NCBI RefSeq assembly: GCF_002432125.1
Contig: NZ_DJFS01000076.1
Location: 34,968-43,320 of the forward strand
From: Brevundimonas sp. UBA5866
Lineage (GTDB): Bacteria > Pseudomonadota > Alphaproteobacteria > Caulobacterales > Caulobacteraceae
Direction of reading: 5' to 3'
Length of the DNA: 8,353 nucleotides
Part shown: positions 1 to 5,880 of the stretch, in pieces
Numbering within the stretch: the first letter of the stretch is position 1
Layout: every line of letters starts with the position of its first letter
The notes under the pieces: generated by a model
What the model was told of the DNA's origin: nothing
The model's database searches: none
The model's input: only the letters and a program-made list of their open reading frames with translations
Made by a program: the position numbers and the translations under genes

Positions 1-362
1 ACGCGCGCGGGGCGACGCTGGTCGTCGCCACCAACAAGCGCACGGACCTGTCCACCAATCTGATGGACACTCTGGGCATCAGCAGCCGCTTTGCGGCCAT
101 CGTCGGCCCCGACATCGTCTCGGCCAAGAAGCCGGACGGCGCCCACATCCGCGAAGCCGTTCTCAAGGTCGGTGGTGATCCGGCCAAGGCCGTCATGGTC
201 GGCGATTCCACCACCGACACCCGCGCCGCCAAGGATGCCAACATCCCCTGCATCCTCGTCAGCTTCGGCTACAGCGACGTTCCGCTATCGGAAATGGGCG
301 GCGACATCACCATCGACCACTACGACGAGTTCGAGGCCGCATTGGCGAAACTGGTCGCCTGA
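1..362 (+). CDS. HAD-superfamily phosphatase, phosphoglycolate phosphatase-like (5' truncated)
   Basis: The reading frame is open from base 3 to the TGA at 360-362, giving the last 119 residues of a protein whose start lies before the window. Three HAD hydrolase signatures are visible: LVVATNK (motif II, Thr/Asn that binds the phosphate) near visible residues 6-12, the motif III lysine in SAKKPDG, and the motif IV acidic loop MVGDSTTDTRAAKDA, which holds magnesium. The spacing and the following NIPCILVSFGY fit the Gph/phosphoglycolate phosphatase branch, which hydrolyses 2-phosphoglycolate in the cytosol. The nucleophile motif DxD and the cap domain are outside the window, so the substrate cannot be told from related phosphatases of the same fold. 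The gene is followed by a strong hairpin at 379-406. Confidence 0.88.
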   Translation, partial: ARGATLVVATNKRTDLSTNLMDTLGISSRFAAIVGPDIVSAKKPDGAHIREAVLKVGGDPAKAVMVGDSTTDTRAAKDANIPCILVSFGYSDVPLSEMGGDITIDHYDEFEAALAKLVA

Positions 363-378
363 TATTCAGGAAAACTGA

Positions 379-406
379 GGCAGGGTTTAGAACTTCTAAG
401 CCTGCC
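379..406 (+). terminator. Terminator-like two-part hairpin after the HAD gene
   Basis: GGCAGG (379-384) pairs with CCTGCC (401-406), and inside it TTAGAA (387-392) pairs with TTCTAA (394-399), leaving only a small internal loop (GT opposite G) and a tight apex. It begins 17 bases after the HAD stop codon, where a transcript end is expected. No run of T follows (the next bases are C-rich), so it is not a textbook intrinsic terminator. It may instead be a 3'-end stabilising stem. Confidence 0.5.
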
Positions 407-443
407 CCCCGTTGCCGCTTGGGGCGCAAAGCCAGACATAGGC

Positions 444-464
444 CACCTGATCTCAGGTGAACCC
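444..464 (+). promoter_or_regulatory. Symporter ribosome binding site inside an inverted repeat
   Basis: The Shine-Dalgarno sequence AGGTGA (455-460) lies 4 bases before the ATG at 465 and supports that start. It sits in the 3' arm of an inverted repeat, CACCTGA (444-450), TC, TCAGGTG (453-459), whose arms are perfectly complementary. In RNA the outer six pairs could form with an ATCT loop and cover the SD. The same bases could also be a palindromic DNA operator. The repeat is plain in the sequence; any regulatory role is inference. Confidence 0.6.
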
Positions 465-1754
465 ATGATACGTCGCTTCTTTGCAATCCCCCTCTGGAAA
501 CGCACCTTCGCGGGCCTCGCGCTCGGGGTGGTGGCGGGCCTTCTGCTCGGCAAGCTGGCTCCCGTCATCCTGCAGCCGTTCGGTGACGTCTATCTGAACC
601 TGATCCGCATGGTGGTGGCCCCTCTGGTGCTGTTCACCATTGCCAGCTCCATCGCCAAACTGGGCGAAGGCGTGGGCGCGGTGCGTCTGGGCGTGCGTAC
701 CATCGTCTGGTTCGCCATCACATCGCTGCTGGCTGTGCTGGTCGGCTTTGCGACGGCTCACATCATCAACCCGGGCGTGGGCCTGACCGATCTGCCGCTG
801 GGCGAGGTCAAGGCGCGTGACATCCCGACGCCGTTGCAGGTTCTGCTGGATATCGTTCCGCGCAATCCCTTTGCCGCGCTCAGCGAAGGCAAGGTGCTGC
901 AGATCATCTTCTTCTCGGCCTTTGTCGGTGCGGCCCTTGTGGCGCTGGGTGACCGCGCACAGACCGCCCGCCGCGTCGTGGACGAAGGCGCGGCCATCGT
1001 CTTCCGCATCACCCGCTGGATCATCCAGCTGACCCCGTTCGGCGTGTTTGCCCTGATCGGTTCGGTCGTCGGTGGCTATGGCTGGGAAAGCCTGCTGCCG
1101 CTCGGCAAGTTCATTCTGGCGATCTATGTCGCCTGCCTGTTCCACATTCTGGTGGTCTATTCGGGCCTGTTGAAGGTTCACGGCCTCAAGGCGGTAAGCT
1201 TCTTCCGTGGGGCATTTGCGGCACAACAGACGGCATTTGCCACCTCGTCGTCGCTGGGTACCCTGCCGATTACGCTTCGCCAGACGGTCGAGCGTCTGGG
1301 CGTGCCACAGGCCTATGCCGCCTTTGCTGTGCCTCTGGGTGCGAATGTGAAGATGGACGGCTGCGGGGCCATCTATCCGGCCATCGCCGCCATCTTCATC
1401 GCCCAGTATTTCCAGATCGACCTGACGGTGACGCAGTACATCCTGATCGGCCTGACGGCGGTTCTGGGTTCGCTGGGTACGGCAGGGGTTCCGGGCACTT
1501 CCATCGTCATGCTGACCCTGACCCTGTCCACCGCAGGCCTGCCGCTGGAAGGCATCGGCTATATCGTCGCCATCGACCGTATCGTGGACATGATGCGCAC
1601 CGCCACCAATGTGACGGGCCAGATGCTGGTCCCCGTCATCGTGGCCAAGGAAGAAGGCATCCTGAACAAGGACATTTATGACGGCCGCGTCGCGTGGCTG
1701 CCCGGCGATCCGGGCGACGAAACGCCGGAAAACTCAATTACCGCAGGTATTTGA
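465..1754 (+). CDS. Dicarboxylate/amino acid:cation symporter (SDF/DAACS family)
   Basis: This inner-membrane secondary transporter of 429 residues has the full length usual for the family, which carries C4-dicarboxylates or acidic/neutral amino acids with Na+ or H+. The N-terminus has the usual first hydrophobic segment (residues 14-36). The transport core is clear: the serine-rich hairpin-1 motif TSSSLGTLP (260-268), the unwound TM7 motif KMDGC (296-300), the hairpin-2 loop GTAGVPGTS (338-346) and the TM8 substrate helix DRIVDMMRTATNVTG (371-385). Asp371, Asp375, Arg378, Thr379 and Asn382 match the substrate and cation positions known from GltPh (D390, D394, R397, T398, N401). Lys296 and Gln386 stand where GltPh has Asn310 and Asp405, both of the Na1 site, and Cys300 replaces Thr314, so coupling and substrate may differ from the classical members. 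The ATG at 465 has a good SD. The substrate cannot be assigned from sequence alone. Confidence 0.93.
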   Translation: MIRRFFAIPLWKRTFAGLALGVVAGLLLGKLAPVILQPFGDVYLNLIRMVVAPLVLFTIASSIAKLGEGVGAVRLGVRTIVWFAITSLLAVLVGFATAHIINPGVGLTDLPLGEVKARDIPTPLQVLLDIVPRNPFAALSEGKVLQIIFFSAFVGAALVALGDRAQTARRVVDEGAAIVFRITRWIIQLTPFGVFALIGSVVGGYGWESLLPLGKFILAIYVACLFHILVVYSGLLKVHGLKAVSFFRGAFAAQQTAFATSSSLGTLPITLRQTVERLGVPQAYAAFAVPLGANVKMDGCGAIYPAIAAIFIAQYFQIDLTVTQYILIGLTAVLGSLGTAGVPGTSIVMLTLTLSTAGLPLEGIGYIVAIDRIVDMMRTATNVTGQMLVPVIVAKEEGILNKDIYDGRVAWLPGDPGDETPENSITAGI

Positions 1755-1765
1755 TAAGTTTACCC

Positions 1766-1794
1766 TTGCAGTCGGGAGATTCGCGGGCTACATC
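1766..1794 (+). promoter_or_regulatory. Promoter of tRNA-Val, Caulobacter housekeeping-sigma type
   Basis: TTGCAG (1766-1771) and TACATC (1789-1794) are separated by 17 bases. The extended downstream element GCTACATC (1787-1794) matches all specified positions of the Caulobacter pattern GCTANAWC, and TTGCAGT is a partial match to TTGACGS at the allowed spacing of 14. The predicted start near 1800 leaves a leader of about 35 bases before the tRNA. The site begins 11 bases after the symporter stop codon, so the tRNA is probably transcribed on its own. A GATTC (1778-1782), a possible CcrM methylation site, lies in the spacer. Confidence 0.6.
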
Positions 1795-1807
1795 GCCGCC
1801 TCCCGAC
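1771..1807 (+). terminator. Long inverted repeat after the symporter gene, overlapping the tRNA promoter
   Basis: GTCGGGAG (1771-1778) is the perfect complement of CTCCCGAC (1800-1807). Inside, GCGG (1783-1786) can pair with CCGC (1796-1799), giving a 12-bp GC-rich stem with a 4-base bulge. It lies 17 bases after the symporter stop and could end that transcript, but there is no T tract. The -10 element of the tRNA promoter lies in the loop, so the same DNA may serve both purposes. Confidence 0.42.
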
Positions 1808-1809
1808 GC

Positions 1810-1823
1810 GCTTCATACGAAGC
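1810..1823 (+). other. Small hairpin in the tRNA-Val 5' leader
   Basis: GCTTC (1810-1814) pairs with GAAGC (1819-1823) around an ATAC loop. It lies between the predicted transcript start and the mature 5' end at 1836, so it would be part of the leader removed by RNase P. It could also arise by chance; nothing else supports a role. Confidence 0.3.
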
Positions 1824-1835
1824 CGTTCCAGAGAT

Positions 1836-1910
1836 GGACGCGTAGCTCAGCGGGAGAGCACCTCGTTCACACCGAGGGGGTCACAGGTTCAATCCCTGTC
1901 GCGTCCACCA
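1836..1910 (+). tRNA. tRNA-Val (anticodon CAC)
   Basis: A complete cloverleaf of 75 bases including an encoded CCA end. The acceptor stem GGACGCG (1836-1842) pairs perfectly with CGCGTCC (1900-1906), followed by discriminator A and CCA. The D stem is GCTC/GAGC (1845-1848, 1856-1859), the anticodon stem CCTCG/CGAGG (1861-1865, 1873-1877), and the T stem ACAGG/CCTGT (1883-1887, 1895-1899) with loop TTCAATC. The seven-base anticodon loop TTCACAC places CAC at 1868-1870, which reads the valine codon GUG. The variable loop is short (GGGTC). A T-rich stretch follows the CCA. No integrase or duplicated tRNA end was seen nearby, so there is no sign that it serves as an attachment site here. Confidence 0.97.
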
Positions 1911-2018
1911 TCTTTTTCCTTCACTGCAAATCGTTTTGATCGACGCTCCGCCACTTGTCCGGAGATCGTAAAATTATTCGCGGTAATATGGCACCGATTA
2001 GAAAATCAGGCGTTGCTG

Positions 2019-2024
2019 TATAAC
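2019..2024 (+). promoter_or_regulatory. Possible -10 element upstream of the response regulator gene
   Basis: TATAAC fits the -10 core TANAWC and lies in the only AT-rich part of the 204-base gap between the tRNA and the response regulator. No convincing -35 element stands 16-18 bases upstream, so this is weak. The rest of the gap (1911-2114) holds no gene, tRNA or strong repeat that I can see. Confidence 0.22.
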
Positions 2025-2114
2025 CTCTGCATTTAGTCTGGGGGTTTATGTCGTGTGCCCGTCCGCCTGATAGGTGGTGTGCGTCACGACGATTTCGCTA
2101 ACGGGGCAAGCTTA

Positions 2115-2480
2115 ATGACGAACGACCTAGCAGAGCGCCGGATTCTGGTGGTCGAGGACGAGTCCCTCGTCGCCATGCTGTTGGAAACCATTCTCGAAGA
2201 CATGGGATGCGAGATTGTTGGTCCCGAAGGCACGGTCGCCAGCGGTGTCGAGGCCGCCCGCAGTGTGGCGATAGATGCCGCCCTGCTTGACGTCAACGTG
2301 GCCGGTGAGCTGGTTTTCCCTGTCGCCGAACAGCTGAAATCGCGCGGCATACCGTTTGTATTTTCTACCGGCTATGGCGAGGGCGGACTGCCCGAGCAAT
2401 GGCGCGGTTATCCGACGATCCAGAAGCCGTTCACCGAAGTTGCCGTACACGACGCCTTGCTGAACGCCATGAGCCGCTAG
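2115..2480 (+). CDS. Single-domain response regulator (CheY-like, PFxFATGY type)
   Basis: A 121-residue protein that is a receiver domain with no output domain. The acidic pair Glu14-Asp15 (VVEDES), the phosphoacceptor Asp59 (LLDVNVAGE), Thr85 (FSTGYG) and Lys104 (IQKPF) are all in place, so phosphorylation is expected. PFVFSTGY (80-87) is a variant of the PFxFATGY/G motif that marks a group of alphaproteobacterial stand-alone regulators, some tied to the general stress response or to phosphorelays; here Ser replaces the usual Ala. No histidine kinase lies beside it, so partners are unknown. The frame also opens at a GTG at 2055, which would add 20 residues, but those look unlike the family, and the ATG at 2115 with the purine run GGGGCAAG before it gives the usual length. 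Confidence 0.9.
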   Translation: MTNDLAERRILVVEDESLVAMLLETILEDMGCEIVGPEGTVASGVEAARSVAIDAALLDVNVAGELVFPVAEQLKSRGIPFVFSTGYGEGGLPEQWRGYPTIQKPFTEVAVHDALLNAMSR

Positions 2481-2583
2481 GGCTTTTCCGTTTCCTTTCA
2501 CTAATGAGTCTGGCGTAAAAGGCCTGTCCAATGACCCCAGCTGTCGTGGCTTTTGCCATGCGGTACAGTCAGTGAGCCTGGTA

Positions 2584-2961
2584 ATGCGCAAACAGTTCCT
2601 GATCACCCTTGTCGGTATGACTTCCCTTGTTGCGGCTGCGGCCTGCTCGCCCTCCGGTGAGGGGGAACGTGCAGACGGCAAGGCCCTCAAGGTTGATGTT
2701 GTCGCGCCCCCGGAACCTGAAATCATTGCCACCAGCGGCCAGCTGTCCGTCGGCGAGTTGGCCAACAGCTACGACCACGCAGAGGCAATGGCGCGCGCCC
2801 ATCCGGAAGAGCCGGAAGAGGAAACCGGCACCAGCTGGAACGACGACGGCTGGATCTATTCCGAAGGCACCGGCCCGGAAATGTCGCCCAAGGAACAGCC
2901 GATCACCAAAGACCCAAAAACCGGCAAGGTCACCAAGGTCCCTGACGATTACGAGGGCTGA
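2584..2961 (+). CDS. Small putative lipoprotein of unknown function
   Basis: I do not recognise this 125-residue protein. It begins with a lipoprotein signal: MRKQ, a hydrophobic core (residues 5-20), and the box AAAAC with the likely lipidated Cys21, followed by SPSGEGE, so it should sit in the cell envelope. The rest is acidic and probably largely disordered: a proline-rich part (APPEPE, 41-46), an acidic patch HPEEPEEET (73-81), an aromatic segment SWNDDGWIYSEG (84-95) and a lysine-rich end. The frame also opens at GTG 2572, but ATG 2584 is preferred: it leaves a clean signal peptide, and GTGAG (2572-2576) can then act as the Shine-Dalgarno site. Its stop is 3 bases from the stop of the convergent isomerase gene. 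No promoter was convincing in the 103-base gap before it. Confidence 0.72.
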   Translation: MRKQFLITLVGMTSLVAAAACSPSGEGERADGKALKVDVVAPPEPEIIATSGQLSVGELANSYDHAEAMARAHPEEPEEETGTSWNDDGWIYSEGTGPEMSPKEQPITKDPKTGKVTKVPDDYEG

Positions 2962-2964
2962 ACC

Positions 2965-3999
2965 CTAGCCGGCCGGCAGCAGCGGTACGCGCTTCAAATG
3001 CGCCAGACTCGGCGCGTTCACGCAGAAACAAGCAGTTCGCAGTTGCCGGGTTACGGTCTGCAGGCGACCTATGACGGCCTCGGTCGACTCGGTCGCCGCC
3101 AACAGAACTCCGGCTGCCATGCCCACCATATCCGCGCCCAGACGGATGGCTTTGGCGGCATCCACCCCATCCCGAACACCCCCTGAACCAATCAGCAGAA
3201 CATCCGGCAAGGCATTGCGGGTTTCCGCAATGGCGCGGGCTGTCGGTATGCCCCAGTTGGCAAAGGCCTCGGCATGGTCCCGATCAAGCGAGTCCCGGGC
3301 GCGTGCGCCTTCGACCAGGGCCCAGTTTGTTCCCCCTGCCCCGGCGACATCGATACCGACAACGCCCATTGCCACAAGCTTCTGGGCCGTCAGGGCAGAA
3401 ATGCCGGCCCCCGTCTCCTTCACGATGACAGGCCGGTCCAGTTCACGAACCAAGGCATGCAGTGTCGCCGCAACACCCCACCAGTTACGGTCGCCCTCGG
3501 GCTGGCAGGCTTCCTGCAACGGGTTCAGATGCACGACCAGGGCATCGGCGTCGATCATGTCCATGATACGCAAGGCATCGTCACGCCCGAAGCCACGTGT
3601 GAGCTGTGCGGCACCGATATTGGCCAGTATCGGCGTATCGGGCGCGCGGCGACGCAAGGAACGGTCAAGACCGGCGTCACTGCCACCCTCTTCCAGAGCC
3701 GCGCGCTGGGAACCGACGGCCAGGGCAATGCCAAGATGCTGTGCCGCCTCGGCCAACCGCTCGTTGATGGCCGCAGCCCGTGCGGGCCCGCCGGTCATCG
3801 CACTGATCAGAAACGGGGATTTAAGGCGCCGACCCAAGAAATCGACGCCCAGATCAATCATCCCGTGATCTATATCCGGCAGCGCCTCATGAACGAAGCG
3901 CCAGTCGTCAAACCCCGTACGCGCCGCATGGCGCCCACCACCCGCAAGCACAACATCCAGGTGCTGGTCCTTGCGGTTAAGGTGGACTGACGCGGACAT
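2965..3999 (-). CDS. fni: Isopentenyl-diphosphate delta-isomerase, type 2 (FMN-dependent)
   Basis: A 344-residue cytosolic flavoenzyme that interconverts isopentenyl and dimethylallyl diphosphate using FMN, NAD(P)H and Mg2+. The type 2 signatures occur in order: RKDQHL (9-14), the FMN and substrate loop SAMTGG (66-71), AVGSQRAAL (94-102), NIGAAQL (127-133), HLNPLQE (157-163) with the proposed catalytic Gln162 and metal-binding Glu163, VKETGAG (193-199), DVAGAGGTNWA (217-227) and the phosphate-binding GSGGVRDG (271-278). Length is normal and the TIM-barrel core intact. The ATG at 3999 puts RKDQH at the usual place, though the SD is weak. The gene lies 24 bases downstream of the PPC-domain gene on the same strand, so cotranscription is likely. 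No other isoprenoid or carotenoid gene is in the window. Organisms with the DXP pathway do not strictly need an isomerase, so it may adjust the IPP/DMAPP ratio; that is inference. Confidence 0.95.
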   Translation of the reverse strand: MSASVHLNRKDQHLDVVLAGGGRHAARTGFDDWRFVHEALPDIDHGMIDLGVDFLGRRLKSPFLISAMTGGPARAAAINERLAEAAQHLGIALAVGSQRAALEEGGSDAGLDRSLRRRAPDTPILANIGAAQLTRGFGRDDALRIMDMIDADALVVHLNPLQEACQPEGDRNWWGVAATLHALVRELDRPVIVKETGAGISALTAQKLVAMGVVGIDVAGAGGTNWALVEGARARDSLDRDHAEAFANWGIPTARAIAETRNALPDVLLIGSGGVRDGVDAAKAIRLGADMVGMAAGVLLAATESTEAVIGRLQTVTRQLRTACFCVNAPSLAHLKRVPLLPAG

Positions 4000-4023
4000 G
4001 GTTTCACAAACTCAACAAGGGCG

Positions 4024-5817
4024 TCAGGGCTGACGCTCGACGATCAGGGAATAGTCACCGGTCGAATTGGCACCGAAACTCGTCACGCGCACCACATATT
4101 CGCCGTCGCGCGGCGCAGTCCAGATCAGGCGCGAATGGGTATCAGACAGGCCGTCATCGTCCTGCTTCATCCAATTATGGCCCGAACCTGTGGCCTGTCC
4201 CACCATGACCACGGCGTCAAACTTGGGCGCGACCAGAATGAACCGCAGCTTCTCGTCCTTGCGGGCATTGAAGACATAGTCGTCATAATAGCCACCGCTG
4301 CTCATCGGACCGTCGGTGGTGGTGTTGTCGTTCTCGCTGAGCGAGCCACGCACGGTCGATCCGATCAGCAGGCTGCCCGGCTTGGGTTCGGGGCCACGGT
4401 CGGTCAGACGCAGCTCATAGGAACCGCGACCTTCACCGAAGCTCTGCGCCCGCACGATGTAATCACCGTCAGCAGGCACATCGAACATCAGACGTGAGTC
4501 TGTGCCCTGCCCCATGCCGTCGTCATCGGTCGCAATCGCCGAGAAGGAGCCATCGGCCTTGCTCACTTCCAGAACGGCATCGAACTCGGACGAGATCAGG
4601 GTGATCTGCAGGCGCTGCCCCTCGGTGCCCGTGAAACGATAGGCGTCGTAGCGCTGCGAACCGCTCAGTCGGGCGTCATCGTCGGTCAGTTCGCCCTCGA
4701 CCTCCTGCCCGATATTGAGTTCAACCGGTGCAGGCGGCGCTGCTACCTCCTCGATCGAGAGTGTATAGGCACCCTCAATGTTGGAGAGGCCACGCGCTTC
4801 GACGACATAGGTGCCGGAAACAGAGGGCACGAAGACCGTGCTGGCGTTCAGTTCGCCACCGCTGTCATCGTCAGAGGCGACTTCCTGGCCTTCGGCGTCA
4901 TACACCGCCAGATATGAATCGAAATCATTGGAAACGACACTGATCTCATACGCCTTGCCCGCCTCGGCCTGCAGGGCGTAGCGGTCGGCCCGGACATCAC
5001 CCAGCCCCACCGGCGTCTTGTCGTTCAAACGGCCCTCGACCGACTCGCCGATGACAAAGGCAATGGGCTCCGCCAGGGGTTCGGCCTCCTGGGCGACCAG
5101 GGTGAAGCGGCCCGCACCTTCGCTGACCGACGCCACGCGAATGGCATATGTACCCGCTTTGGGCGCACTGAAGTTCAACAGGGAGTTGAGCCCCATGTCG
5201 GGCCCGTCGTCATTACGGGCAAGCTCTTCGAACATGCCGAAGTTTTCATTGCCGATAGAGGCGACGGTATCGAAGTCGTCGCTTTCGGCACGAATCGAAA
5301 TCCGCTGCCCCGCTGCCAGATCGATCCGGAACTGCTGGAAACGTTGACCGTCGGCGTCCTCGGGGCTGCGGTTGTTCAGCGCCGAGGAAACGCTGCGGCC
5401 CAGCGTCAGGTTGGTGGAGCGGAAAGCCGCCGGCCGCCAACGCTGTACCGACAGTTCAAACGGGCCCTCTTCGACCAGCGCCAGAGCGCGCAGACGGTAC
5501 TGTCCAGCCGCCGGGGCGACGAAACGCAGGCGCGAGTTCAGGCCGTCATTCAGACCATCATCGTCGCGCGCCAATGCTTCACCATCGGAATCGGGGCCGT
5601 ACAGCTCAAGGACGGAATCAATATCGTCACTGCGCATGATGGCTTCGAAGCCCTCGCCTGCGCCCAGAGTGAGCAGATAGTCGCGGCCCTGTTCTGTCGT
5701 CTCGCCGCTCACCCTTTGCCCCACACGGATTTCACCGCCCTGCTCCTGTGCCAAAGCCAGCGACGGCGCTGTCAGAATGGCAAGGACACTTGCGGCGGCG
5801 AGCAAAGAATGACGCAT
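4024..5817 (-). CDS. Secreted protein with five tandem PPC-like domains
   Basis: A 597-residue exported protein. Residues 1-23 are a signal peptide (MRHSLLAAAS start, ALA/Q cleavage after Ala23). The rest is five diverged copies of one module of about 100 residues: roughly 30-126, 138-243, 255-358, 367-473 and 483-595. Each copy runs from G-x-x-V-x-G/S-x-L, through an FDAVLEV-like strand and an acidic loop (RDDDG 84-88, RNDDG 201-205, SDDDS 315-319, TDDDG 430-434, QDDDG 552-556), to an APxxGxYxVR strand. This is the pattern of the pre-peptidase C-terminal (PPC) beta-sandwich family, and the acidic loops suggest calcium binding. PPC domains usually follow secreted peptidases; here no catalytic domain is present. 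A role in binding, envelope structure or inhibition is possible but unknown. Domain calls 1 and 4 are clearest. The start is followed directly by the signal peptide, and a GAGG on the coding strand (5829-5832) stands 11 bases before it. It is divergent from folD and likely cotranscribed with fni. Confidence 0.9.
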   Translation of the reverse strand: MRHSLLAAASVLAILTAPSLALAQEQGGEIRVGQRVSGETTEQGRDYLLTLGAGEGFEAIMRSDDIDSVLELYGPDSDGEALARDDDGLNDGLNSRLRFVAPAAGQYRLRALALVEEGPFELSVQRWRPAAFRSTNLTLGRSVSSALNNRSPEDADGQRFQQFRIDLAAGQRISIRAESDDFDTVASIGNENFGMFEELARNDDGPDMGLNSLLNFSAPKAGTYAIRVASVSEGAGRFTLVAQEAEPLAEPIAFVIGESVEGRLNDKTPVGLGDVRADRYALQAEAGKAYEISVVSNDFDSYLAVYDAEGQEVASDDDSGGELNASTVFVPSVSGTYVVEARGLSNIEGAYTLSIEEVAAPPAPVELNIGQEVEGELTDDDARLSGSQRYDAYRFTGTEGQRLQITLISSEFDAVLEVSKADGSFSAIATDDDGMGQGTDSRLMFDVPADGDYIVRAQSFGEGRGSYELRLTDRGPEPKPGSLLIGSTVRGSLSENDNTTTDGPMSSGGYYDDYVFNARKDEKLRFILVAPKFDAVVMVGQATGSGHNWMKQDDDGLSDTHSRLIWTAPRDGEYVVRVTSFGANSTGDYSLIVERQP

Positions 5818-5849
5818 GGGGAGGTCTGCCTCTTCAATAAGATGTCGTG

Positions 5850-5880
5850 ATCATAGACGACGAACCGTGGCGCCTGTAAA
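5850..5880 (-). promoter_or_regulatory. Candidate promoter of the PPC-fni unit
   Basis: Read on the minus strand, TTTACA (5880-5875) and TATGAT (5855-5850) each differ by one base from the sigma-70 hexamers, but they are 19 bases apart, longer than the preferred 17. The predicted start would leave a leader of about 25 bases. It overlaps the folD promoter candidate on the other strand. Confidence 0.35.

Noticed and set aside
412..440. TTGCCG and GACATA 17 bases apart as a symporter promoter
   Set aside because: The -10 is a poor match and nothing else supports it.
453..1226. Long open frame on the minus strand opposite the symporter gene
   Set aside because: It is rich in Gln, Arg, Asp and His with no hydrophobic core or known motif, as expected from the complement of a GC-rich gene. 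The + strand frame shows complete transporter motifs.
1836..1910. tRNA-Val as an integration site of a mobile element
   Set aside because: No integrase, no repeated copy of the tRNA 3' end and no shift in base composition was seen in the window.
1946..1964. CTCCG/CGGAG stem after the tRNA as a terminator
   Set aside because: Only five pairs around a 9-base loop and no T run follows it; the T-rich stretch is before it, right after the tRNA.
2048..2101. A 17-codon leader frame (ATG 2048 to TAA 2101) before the response regulator, with a G run in front
   Set aside because: The G run is only 3 bases from the ATG, the peptide has no run of regulatory codons, and short frames of this size are common by chance.
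2055..2114. N-terminal extension of the response regulator from GTG 2055
   Set aside because: The 20 extra residues do not resemble a receiver domain start, and the ATG at 2115 gives the normal family length.
3071..3990. Open frames on the + strand across fni
   Set aside because: They are shadows of the minus-strand isomerase, whose family motifs run through the full length.
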